Origin: Anas platyrhynchos | Lineage: Eukaryota > Chordata > Aves > Anseriformes > Anatidae | Direction: 5' to 3' | Assembly: GCF_047663525.1 (NCBI RefSeq) | Contig: NC_092612.1 | Span: forward strand, 1,273,501-1,337,500 | Length of the DNA: 64,000 nucleotides | Part shown: piece by piece, positions 55,393 through 64,000 of the stretch | Layout: each line of letters opens with the position of its first letter | How positions within the stretch are numbered: position 1 is the first letter of the stretch | Notes under the pieces: generated by a model | Seen by the model: only the letters and a program-made list of their open reading frames with translations | The model's database searches: none | What the model was told of the DNA's origin: nothing | Made by a program: the position numbers and the translations under genes

Positions 55393-58300
55393 TCACCGGA
55401 TCATGTAGGCCAAGCTCGCTCCCAGTCCTGCCACTCCTGCGAACGCCATCAGCACGTTCCTGATGCTGCCTTCCAGGTCTTCCACTCGGAAAAAGTCGAC
55501 GAAACCCTCCTAAAGGGAACAGAAGGCAACAAGGCACCGTCACCTCCCTGCCACAGCACTCCTGGAACCGGCACGGCCACGGGGAACCCCGCACGGCTTC
55601 GTTTTGGGGCCACCTCCCGGGTGTAGGGTTGCGTTTTGGGGTCAGGGCCGCCCCAAACAGCCAGGGGAAAGGCGTTGCTGCCTCCCCGGCGCCCTGACTG
55701 TGGTTTTAACTGGAACAGTGACTCAACCCGCTGACACACGCTGCTGTCACCCGGCGGGGGCGAGGGAAATAGGAAAAGATCGAATTGTTCCAAAGGAAAT
55801 AATAAATAAATAAAAGGGCCGGCGGGGCTGGGGCCGGGCGGCGTGACTCACCCAGCCTCCCTGGCTCATGAGCCACTCGCGTTTGGACGAGACGAGGGCG
55901 TCGGTGATGATCCTGGCCAGGGAGCCGATGCTTTTCTCCTGCTTTACGCTTTTCAGGTGCCGGGCGACGAAGGCGCCGAAGGAGATGAGGGTGACGACGC
56001 GCCCCCAGTTGGTCACCCCGTCGCTGAAGAGGTGGGCAGCCACCTCACCCACGGCCTGCAGGTCCTCCTCCTTCTTGATTTCCAGCTTCCGAAGCATTCC
56101 TGCAAGAGAGGTTGGCTCAGAGACTCGCAAAAAAAAAAAAGGCAGAAAAAAAAACAAAAAACAACAACAAAAAAAAAACAAAACCCAAAAACCCCTTCTA
56201 GTTATTCCCCCCCACACCCCATGAGGGATCCGGGGGGCTGGCCCCGAGGCTTGGCACCGGCCCTGCCCCGTCGCCAAGGTGGGTGCAGCGAGCGGAACCA
56301 CAAAAATTCCCCCGGCGCGACCTGCGGTGCCCCCCCCTCCCTCATGAATAAGCAAACAAACCCTCCCGAAACCGAAAGGCAGCGCTTGTTATTGCTCAGA
56401 GCCACGGGAAGCCTCCCTGCAGCCAGGTCCTTTGCTGCACGCACCAAGGGAACGTCCCAAATCCTCAACGGTGACCCCCCCCTGCTCCCCCGAGCGTGGT
56501 TTCCTTGCCAGCACCCCAAAAATTTGGCCGGGGGTGGTGAAACCCCAAAAATCTCACCCAGCAGGGTGATGAGGGAAGGGGTGGGGGCCGGCTTGAAACC
56601 TTTTGCATTTTTTAAAAGTGCAACATCCTGCTGCGGGAGGGGCGGCGTCTCGCCGCCAGCTGGCTCGGGAGCTCGCTTCTGAGTTGGGTGAAACCAGCCC
56701 AAAATGGTCAAATCTCCCCCCCGTCCCCATGGAGCTGATCCCAAAGGGTTGGTACGTGCTGGTCTGGAAAAAATCCCGCTGCTGGGTTCTGGGAAAACAG
56801 CCCCAAAATGGTCGGTTCCGCCCCATCCCCAGGGGCTCGCTTCCGAGTTCCACAAAACTGACCCAAAATGGGCAGTTCCCACCACTCCCTGGGGACTCGC
56901 CTCTGAATTCCATGGAACTGACCCAAAATGGTCAATTCTTGCTGGTCCCTGAGAGCTCGCCTCCGATTTCCACAAAACTGACCCCAAATGGTCAGATCTC
57001 GCCGGTCCCTGAGGATTTATGGCTGAGTTACGTTAAAAGGACCCAAAACGCTTGGTTCTTGCTGGGCTTAAAAAGTTTCACTTCTGAGCTACGTGAAACC
57101 AGCCCAAAATGGTCGGTTCTTCCCCGTCCCAGGGCTCACTTCCGAGTTTCACAAAACTGACCCAAAATGGGCAGTTCTGAAAGGCCTCCAAGAAGTCACA
57201 TCCGAGTTCCACGAAACCACCCCAAAATGGTCAATTCTGCCTGGTCCCCAAGGACTCGCCTCCAAATTCCACAAAAACAGCCCAACATGGTCCAATCTCC
57301 TCCATCTCTAAGATTTTCTCCAAGTTAAGCAAAACTGGCCCCATATGGCCGTTTTTTTTTCCGGTCCCCGAATTGCTCACTTCTAAAATCCACAAAACCG
57401 ACCCAAAAAGACCCATTCTCACTGCTCCCCCAAAACTCGCCTCCAAGTTCCAAGAAACCAGCCCAAATTTCCCGTTCTCGCCGCTCCCCCAAAACTTGCG
57501 TCCGAGTTCTGGGAAGCCTCTCTGAATTTTCCACTTCTCCCCAAAAACCTCGCCCCAGAATTCCAGGAATCCCGCCCAAAATTACCCATTCTCACCACTC
57601 CCTAAAAACTAGCCCACGAAATGCAAGAAAACACCCCAAAATTGCCCAATTCCCCCCTTTCTCCCCAAGGACGAGGTGTTACAAACACCTCCACCACCTG
57701 CTCACCCGGGACCACCGGGACCGAGCTTTTTGGGGCTATTTCAGGACCGGATGAGTGGGAGGGGGGGGTGGAATTTTTGGGGTGGATTCCGGTAAAACCA
57801 CCGGGCTCGGGGCCAGGAGCGCGGGCGGGCCTCGTTTAATCGGTAACCGGGTTATCAGCGCCCTGCAGCCCCGGCCAGTTTCCAACCCCCCCCCACCTCC
57901 TTTCGGGCAAAGTTCACTTTCGTTTTTGGCCGTTTTTAACGCGCTGGGCTCCGGGGGGGCCCTCCCAGCCCCCGGTAGACCCCCGTTAAACCCCGGTAAC
58001 CCCCGTTAAGCCCCGGTAGACCCCACTAGACCCCCGTTAAACCCCGGTAGACCCCCGTTAAGCCCCATTAAGCCCCAGTAGACCCCCGTTAAATCCCCGT
58101 TAAACCGCATTAAGCCCCAGTAGACCCCCGTTAAACCCCGGTAGATCCCGGTAACCCCCGGTAGACCCCCGTTAATTCCCGGTAACTCACCTTGGAAGGC
58201 CAGCTCGTGTTTCTCCAGGACTCCGTCCCCCACCCTCCTCAACGTTTCCAGCGCTTTCTCCATCACGCCGTCCCCCGTCCCCCCGGGCCTTCCCAAAAGC

Positions 58301-58785
58301 CCCGGCAAAAACTTTTTCAAGCCCGGTTCCGTTTCCCCCGCCGCTTCCCGCAGATACCGGAGGATCAATTCCAACGAGTCCTGCCTCAACTCATCCGCGG
58401 GTAACTCCGGGGGGGTCCCCGGTAAGGACCCCCCCCCCACACCTCCACCGGACCCCCCCAGCTCGGCCTCGGGCTCGCAGCCGTCCAGCTCCTCCTCGGG
58501 GCTCCACAACGGCGGCGACCGGGGAGCGGCGGAGCCAATCAGCGAGCGCGGAGCGGCGGCGGAGCCAATCAGCAGCGAGCAGGGGGCGCCGCGAGCCGCC
58601 GGGAACGGGGAGGGGGCGGCGGGACCGGAGAGGAGGGGAGGGGGGGGGGAAGAGGGGGAGGGGGGGGCCGGGGTCCCCCCCGGTGAGGCCGGGCCCCCTC
58701 CGCCTCCGCCGCCCCCTCCGGGCCCGGTGCCGCCGCCGCAGTAGAGGTTGAAGCCGATGAGGGCGTTGCGCGGCAGGGCGAACAT
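55393..58785 (-). CDS. MCL1: Induced myeloid leukemia cell differentiation protein MCL-1
   Basis: Anti-apoptotic BCL2-family protein on the outer mitochondrial membrane; sequesters BIM, NOXA and BAK. Three exons read right to left: 58191-58785, 55852-56099, 55393-55509; 319 residues (human 350). It starts MFALPRNALIGFNLYCGGG, followed by a Gly/Pro/Ser low-complexity stretch. The caspase/PEST region has EELDGCEPEAE. BH3 is in ALETLRRVGDGVLEKHE (residues 178-194), BH1 in DGVTNWGRVVTLISFGAF (225-242), BH2 in SQGGWEGFVDFF, and the C-terminal anchor is FAGVAGLGASLAYMIR. Phases fit exactly. Intron 1 carries two minisatellites. Exon 2 (248 bases) is the exon skipped in human MCL-1S; whether it is skipped here is unknown. 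Confidence 0.96.
56640..57610. repeat. 60-bp minisatellite in MCL1 intron 1
   Basis: About 16 copies with an almost exact 60-base period. Plus-strand unit: CTCGCCTCCGAGTTCCACAA, then AACTGACCCAAAATGGTC, then AATTCTCGCTGGTCCCTGAG. The AAAATGG landmark or its variant recurs at 56805, 56865, 56925, 56985, 57045, 57107, 57164, 57224 and 57284. On the MCL1 sense strand the conserved core is CCATTTTGG; seven exact copies. Confidence 0.96.
57965..58185. repeat. CCCCGGTAGACCCCCGTTAA repeat at 5' end of MCL1 intron 1
   Basis: Units of about 20 bases (ACCCCCGTTAAACCCCGGTAG) ending right at the exon 1 donor (58189-58190). On the MCL1 sense strand this gives GGGG runs every 10 or so bases over the first 220 bases of the intron. 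Confidence 0.92.
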
Positions 58786-58890
58786 GGCGCCTACCGGAGA
58801 AGGGCCCCCCCGGGTGTTAAACGGCTTCGAGGAGCGGGGCCGGGAGGGCGGGAGGAGGCCGCTTATATACGGGGAGCCGTGACGCCAACC
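58786..58890 (-). promoter_or_regulatory. MCL1: MCL1 promoter with TATA box and CRE-like site
   Basis: The minus strand has TATATAAG at 58862-58869, about 77 bases upstream of the ATG, so transcription would start near 58835. GGCGTCACG (CRE half site) lies about 10 bases further upstream (58880-58888). GC boxes flank the ATG. Fits a rapidly inducible gene. Confidence 0.6.
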
Positions 58891-59164
58891 GGGGGGGTGG
58901 GGACTTGGGGGGCGGGGGGGGGGCGAAGCCGGTTCCGTTTCCGGCCGGGCTCCGCCTCCCGGGGCCGGATCCTGGTTCCCTCCGCCCCCCCCCCCCCCTT
59001 CCCCGTTCTCTTGTCCCCCCCCGCCACGTCCTCAGCCCCCCCATGGGGGGGCTTGGGGGGGGGTTGGGGTTTGGGGTGGGCACTGGGGGGGTTTTGGGGA
59101 ACCCCAAATGTGGCTCGGAGGAGAAAGGGACGGGGGAGGCGCCACGTGGGGGCTGGCTCTGCCC

Positions 59165-60040
59165 GTGCCCCCCCCCCCCGGTGTCCCCGCAGCCCTCGTG
59201 TCCCCACCCCCGGTGCCCCCACACCCCCCTTATCCCCTATTCCCATTATCCCCACTTCCCTCATGTTCCCAGCCCCAGTGCCCCCCTCCTCCCCGTTATC
59301 CCCCACCCCCAGTGCCCCCACACCCCCAGTGCCCCCATCCCCCGCACGGCCCTGCTGTCCCCACACCCCCCTCGTCCCCATTACCCCCAGCCCCAGCACC
59401 CGCACCCCTGGTGTCCCCACACCCCTGATATCCCCGTTATCCCCCACCTCTATTATCCCCACTTCTCTCATGTCCCCATTACCCCCATCCCCATTGTCCC
59501 CTCATCCCCATTATCCCCCATTCCTGGTGCCCCCCCATCCCAGTGCCCCCATACCCCTGATATCCCCATCCCTGGTGACCCTCGTCCCCATTATCCCCCA
59601 TCCCCAGTGCCCAATGTCCCCATTATCCCCCATCCCTGTTATCCCCACACCCCTCATGTCCCCATCCTCGGTGTCCCCTCATCCCCATTATCCCCCATTC
59701 CCAGTGCCCCCATATCCCTGTTATCCCCCATCCCCAGTACCTGCACGTCCCTGGTGTCCCCACACCCTCCTCACCCCATTACCCCCATCCCCAGTGCCCC
59801 ACATCCCCATTATCCCCCATTCCTGGTGCCCCCACATCCCCAGTGTCCCCATCCCCAGTGCCCCCATACCCCTGACATCCCCATCCCTGGTGCCCCCTTG
59901 TCCCCATTATCCCCGCTTCTCTCACGTCCCCATCCCCGGTGTCCCCTTGTCCCCATAAACCCCATCCCTGGTGCCCAATGTCCCCGTGACCCCATCCCCA
60001 GTGCCCCCTCGTCCCCGGTGTCCCCATCCCAGTGTGAATC
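59165..60040. repeat. CCCCCATCCCCAGTGCCC minisatellite upstream of MCL1
   Basis: About 870 bases of units such as CCCCCATCCCTGGTGTCC, CCCCATTATCC and CCCACACCCCTGATATCC in mixed order, with longer blocks recurring. Starts about 300 bases upstream of the MCL1 TATA box. The large stop-free reading frames across it are artefacts. Confidence 0.93.
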
Positions 60041-60044
60041 CACG

Positions 60045-61480
60045 CAACTGAGGGGCTTTGGGGCTCCCCCCCTGCACCCCCCAAAGCCTCAGCGGGATTT
60101 TCTGCCTGAAGGGGGGCACGATGCTGCAAACGGGGGCCAAAATTCGCCCCCATATCGCGTCCCCCTTGGGGAGGTGAGGCCGTGCCCCGCTGTCACCCCG
60201 TCCAAAGGCCACCTCGGTGCAACGTCAGCCCCGGCGCCGTGTCACCGCGACGTGACGAAAGCGGGACACCGGGCACGGGGCTGCGAGGAAAGTCACCAGC
60301 ACCCCCAAAAAAGGGCCGGGGGAATCCCTGCCCGACCCCGCTGCGGGTGGCCGTGGGATGGGGGAAACTCCGTGGGGGATAAAAGGTGTGGGGAGGAAAC
60401 CCCAAGAGCCCCTGGGATGGGGTTTTCTCCTCCAGGTGGGGCAGCGAGGAGCCCGAGGAGCTGCCAACGCCAAGAACCCCGGGGTTTTGGGGGCCCCAAA
60501 GCGCTGCCAAGTCCACAAGTCACCACCCCGAGCGTCAGGCGGGGACAGCAGAGGAGGAAGCTGCGGTTCCGCCTTGTCCCCACTGCCCTGACGCACTTTT
60601 GCCCCAAATTGTCAAAGAATTGGGGACGTGCACCTACCCCACACACCCCAACCCCATCACCGCCTCCCCTTTGACCCCATAAGCAGCAGGACGGGGCTGC
60701 TCCGGGGCCCGGCGAGGCAAATCCCAATCCCAAAACCCCTTCCCGCGGCCCCAGGGAACGCGTCCTTGTGGGGGAAGCGAATTCTTGGCAGCGGGAGGGG
60801 AGCTGGGTTTGTTCCGGCAGCGCCCGGCGGTGCCAAGCTCCGCGGCACAAACAAACCCGGCTGGAACAGCGCGTCCCGGCCCCGGCTTTGGGGTGGGGAT
60901 CGTAAAAAAGGCCAAAAGGGGGGGGGAAACGGGGAGTGGGGGGCACCGGGAATCCCCGGTGCACAACCCCGGTGCTCGTTTGGAAGGCTGGAGGGGGGAA
61001 AAGCCCCTCCTGGTGCCCCCCCGGGCTGCTCAGCTGATTAATGTCATGTTAATGGAGCAGCTCGGCAAAAAGGGACAGGTCCGGGTGTCCCAAATGGCCC
61101 CCAGCACCCTACAGGGGGGTACAGGGGTGTTTCAGCCCCCCCCAAAAAGAAGGGGGATGAATTATGGCCAAGCCTTGCTCAGCCAACCCGCTGAAACCCC
61201 CCCCAAGGTTTTCACCTCCTGAGCTCAGCTCCCTCAGCCCCTCCTGCCTCAAAGAAACCCCACCGGAGCCCCCAAAAATGCCCCAGGACACCCTGACATG
61301 GGGACGTGACCCCGCTCCACGCCGCAGTCACGTCCCGGAGCTGCTCTGGCTGCTTCTCATCCTCTGGCGTCACCGGCGCTTCCTCCTCCTGCGCGGGGGG
61401 GAAGTCGTGGTGGCGGAACTGTCCCCTCCCTGCCCCCACTTTGCCTTTTTCCCTATCTTGCCTTTTTTTTTTTCCTTCCC
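60045..61480. other. Spacer between MCL1 and ENSA, no gene seen
   Basis: GC-rich single-copy-looking sequence. Open frames on both strands are Pro/Gly/Arg-rich and match nothing I recognise. It could hold MCL1 upstream control sequence. No poly(A) or promoter cluster was evident. Confidence 0.55.
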
Positions 61481-61483
61481 CCT

Positions 61484-61497
61484 TTTATTTATTTATT
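61484..61497 (-). terminator. ENSA: ENSA poly(A) signals (three overlapping)
   Basis: The minus strand reads AATAAATAAATAAA, three overlapping AATAAA hexamers, about 850 bases after the ENSA stop. The 3' UTR would be about 61480-62343 and includes an AT-rich segment (61550-61600) and an A-rich/T-rich stretch near 62085-62320. Confidence 0.7.
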
Positions 61498-62343
61498 TTT
61501 TTTTTTTACAAGCGCGGCACGCTAGAAAAGAGGGGAGATGAAGAAGTACAAAATTAGATATATTTTTATATATACGATTCGTTATCTATTTACAAACACA
61601 GCTGGGACAGGCAGCGGTGCACGAGGAGGCTGCGCAGCTGCTGCCCTGACCGGGCCACGCAGGGACCGGAGGGGAGCCCAGGACGTGGCTCTCCTGTCCC
61701 CACTCCGCTCCTCGTCCCCACAGAGGGGAAATCCCCTCCTTTGGGGTCTCTCCGGACCCCCCAGCAGCAAATGTGAGCGTCGAGAGCAGCCCCGGTGGTG
61801 CCGGTGCTCGGCACATGCCCGAGGGAAGCCGTACCTGTGCCGCCCGCTGCCTCCCTCCTGCGGTTTCTCTCCTGTCCCAAGGGGAATCCCTAAAACCAAC
61901 GGCGTCCTCTCGCCCTCCCCTCGCCTCTGGAACGGGGACAGAGCTCGGGATGGGATCAGCGCAGCCCTCGGGGCCCTTCCGCTGACCCTACTACGACCGC
62001 GTGCTGAGCACGTGGCGCCCCGCAGGCTGCAGCCCCAGCGCTGCCCTCGTTTTGTTTATCAAGCCTGAAACAAAAAGGCAAGAGGGGAGAAAAAAAAAAT
62101 ATAAATCAAAAAAAATCCTCTCTGCAAGCAGGGATGGTTCCCAACGGGGTGAAAACGAAGGCAGCAAACCGGCCTCCGACACCTCTCCTAGGGTTTGGTG
62201 TGTGTTTGCTGTAAATACTCATAAACTACGTGGATTCTGGTGCTCCCAGCCCTACGGTACAGTGAAGTTCAATCCAATTAACCAAAAGAAAAAGGAAAAA
62301 CGGGGGGAAAAAAAAATAAAATAAAACAGCCTGTGAGCGCAGG

Positions 62344-63863
62344 CTACCCGGCCAGCTTGCTGGTCACAAGCGAGGATTTTCTCTGCGGGAGGTCCTGCGG
62401 CGTGGGGATGTGGTCTCCCGTCACCAGGTTCTTGTCAGGCCCCGCGCTGGGCAGCTGCTTGTTCTTCATCTTCGCCTTGGCCATGTTGTAGTCGCCGGAA
62501 TCGAAGTATTTTTGCTGAAAAAGAGAAAAGAGGGAGGGTGGGTTAATTTGAAGAGGTTTGTAGCACTCGCAGCTGAGCAGCAGGGCATGGCCGAGACGCG
62601 TGCGTGGGGCCAGAAATGAGATTCTTTACGGGGCTGCCAGGGCTGGCACACAAAACCAGACCATGAGGGGAAAAGGACAGCTGATTTCGCTCATCCCACT
62701 GGCACAAAAGCTGGGTTTTTGCCCCAGGGAGCGCAGCCTGGCCCGCGGCAGGGCTTCTGCTGGCGCCACGCAGGTCGCAGACAGGATCCTGCAGCCGAAA
62801 CCCAGCAGGGAAAAAAGCCTGCTGTGTGCCAAGCAATGAAGTAACCCTCCTTTTTTTTTTTTTTTTTTTTTTTTTTTTGGCTTGCTTTAGGAACTGGCAC
62901 CTAAAAACATCCCCAGCGTTTGTGTCGGTGACAGAGCACACACAGAGGCCACAGGGATGACCGTCAGCAGGAGTGGAAGCCTCGGCGTGTTCGGAGCTGG
63001 GGAGGGATTTGTGTTTCTTGCCCCAGCCTCTGTGAGGAGAGCCAGCAGCAGCAGCCCCAGCAGCTCCAAACAACTCTGGGAGGATTTTGTTGCTTTTCCA
63101 GGGAGTAAAGTGATGTTTTACGCTGAGGTGCAGCTGCCTGACTCGCTGCCGTTCCCCCCTGCCCTTTGTGCCTGCCCAGAGCCTGGGGAAGGGCACCGAG
63201 GCCGCGGCCGGGCCGTGAGTACCCCTTTCTGCAGCCTCTTCATCAGGAAATCGGAGCCTCCAGGCTTCTGGCCCAGGTTGGGGTATTTCGCCTTCAGCTT
63301 CGCCTCCTCCGCTCGCTCGGGGTGGGCGAGCTCCTTCTCCTGCGCGTCCTGGAAAACGAGAGGGGGCTGAGGGGGGTCTGGGGGGAGTCTGAGGGGGCTG
63401 AGGGGGGTCTGGGGGGGCTGAGGGGGGTCTGAGGGGGTCTGAGGGGGGCTGAGGGGGGGGTGAGGGGGGTCTGAGGGGGTCTGAGGGGGTCTGAGGGGGG
63501 CTGAGGGGGGTCTTAAGGGGTCTGAGGGGGGGCTGGGGGGAACTGAGGGGGGTCTGGGGGGGGCTGAGGGCCCCCAGCCCCACACCCCCAGTATCCCACA
63601 ACCCCCCGCGCGCCCCTCCACACAAGCCACCCTTTTCCCCGCCCCTCCCGGAAGTCCCTCCTCCCCCCCTCCTGCCCCGCAGCCAATGAGACGCCGGCGT
63701 TACTCAGATGGACAGCGGCAGCAAGCAATCACTGAGCGGGGAGGGGAAGATTGACGCGCTGCCCAGCCAATAGGGAGGCAGGAGGGCTCGCCGAGGGGGT
63801 TCCCACCTGTTTTTCCTGCCCGGGTTCCTCCGTGCGGGTGCCGGTGCCGAGCGGGGCGGCCAT
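62344..63863 (-). CDS. ENSA: Alpha-endosulfine, PP2A-B55 inhibitor
   Basis: Cytosolic phosphoprotein of the Greatwall (MASTL) mitotic switch: phosphorylated, it blocks PP2A-B55. Three exons, right to left: 63807-63863, 63223-63348, 62344-62514; 117 residues. The Greatwall site is Ser67 in [15 protein letters not shown] and the PKA-type site is Ser109 in [25 protein letters not shown] identifies ENSA; ARPP19 has LRKRL here. The protein ends SKLAG; a human form continues GQVE, so an alternative last exon could exist. The N-terminus ([16 protein letters not shown]) differs from human before EEKQ-like sequence. The ATG context is GCCATGG-like (CGCCATGGCC). Confidence 0.96.
62851..62878. repeat. 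28-base T run (A run on ENSA sense) in intron 2
   Basis: An uninterrupted run of 28 T on the plus strand in ENSA intron 2. No flanking duplication or recognisable retroposon body is seen, so a plain mononucleotide tract is the simplest reading. Confidence 0.9.
63360..63575. repeat. GGGGGTCTGAGGGGGGCTGA repeat in ENSA intron 1
   Basis: Units of 9-10 bases (GGGGTCTGA and GGGGGCTGA) alternating over about 210 bases, immediately upstream on plus of the ENSA exon 2 acceptor; C-rich on the ENSA sense strand. Confidence 0.92.
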
Positions 63864-64000
63864 GGCGGGGAGCGGCGACCCCGGTGGATCCGCGCTGCCT
63901 CCGCGCTGCCTCCGCGCCGCCCGGCCCCGCTCTCTCCTCCAAAATGGCCGCTGCCGCCCCCTGCCGCCTCGGCAGTCTGACGGACAGGCGGCCGTCCAAT
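63864..64000 (-). promoter_or_regulatory. ENSA: ENSA 5' UTR and promoter (partial)
   Basis: CpG-rich. CAAAATGGCCGC (YY1-like) lies near 63940-63951 and a CCAAT box begins at the very edge. Two more CCAAT motifs fall in intron 1 (near 63683 and 63767). The upstream limit is outside the window. Confidence 0.45.

Noticed and set aside
58905-60674. 589-codon open frame on plus upstream of MCL1
   Set aside because: Pro/His/Ser-rich translation of a C-rich minisatellite; also open in other frames, with no exon signals or homologous domain.
62851-62878. Poly(A) tail of a processed retrocopy in ENSA intron 2
   Set aside because: Upstream sequence on the sense strand matches no gene I know and no target-site duplication is visible.

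Overview
The window looks like a stretch of a GC-rich bird (sauropsid) microchromosome. The genes are multi-exon vertebrate genes with short introns, introns and spacers are packed with G-run or C-run minisatellites, interspersed repeats are almost absent (one short CR1-like LINE tail), and the gene order matches the human 1q21 block CA14 / CIART / MRPS21 / PRPF3 / RPRD2 / TARS2 / ECM1 / MCL1 / ENSA. Species cannot be fixed from the sequence alone; a bird is inferred from composition, compactness, the CR1-like tail and the synteny. All nine protein genes appear intact. I rebuilt their exons by hand from GT/AG sites, reading phase and remembered human proteins; eight have both their start and stop in the window, and CA14 runs off the left edge.

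Layout. 44-2772 (-) CA14, membrane carbonic anhydrase, 3' exons outside. 2.8-4.86 kb: a G-run block, then a CIART promoter region with E-boxes, a D-box and six CCAAT boxes, then a CCGG-type repeat. 4874-6499 (+) CIART, circadian repressor. 7706-8082 (+) MRPS21, mitoribosomal protein. 8.75-20.5 kb (+) PRPF3, U4/U6 snRNP protein. 22.2-38.0 kb (+) RPRD2, RNA polymerase II CTD-binding scaffold. 38.75-44.8 kb (+) TARS2, mitochondrial threonyl-tRNA synthetase. 46.2-51.3 kb (+) ECM1, secreted Cys-rich matrix protein. 51.3-54.05 kb: no recognised gene; a 13-bp minisatellite with higher-order structure and an unassigned CpG-rich promoter-like segment with a near-palindromic RFX X-box. 54.05-58.9 kb (-) MCL1. 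58.9-61.5 kb: repeat-rich spacer. 61.5-63.9 kb (-) ENSA.

The genes are neighbours by ancestry, not members of one pathway. They cover mitochondrial translation (MRPS21, TARS2), RNA processing and transcription (PRPF3, RPRD2), clock repression (CIART), mitosis and survival (ENSA, MCL1) and extracellular or membrane functions (ECM1, CA14). Two differences from the human order stand out: CA14 is inverted relative to CIART with no APH1A between them, and ADAMTSL4 is missing between ECM1 and MCL1. Base composition is compartmented: about 9.9-20.9 kb and 22.9-37.9 kb are ordinary sequence, while the flanks are extreme in G/C runs. I see no new multigene system. The least explained features are the minisatellites (apparently a different family in most introns and spacers) and the orphan promoter at 53.0-53.6 kb.
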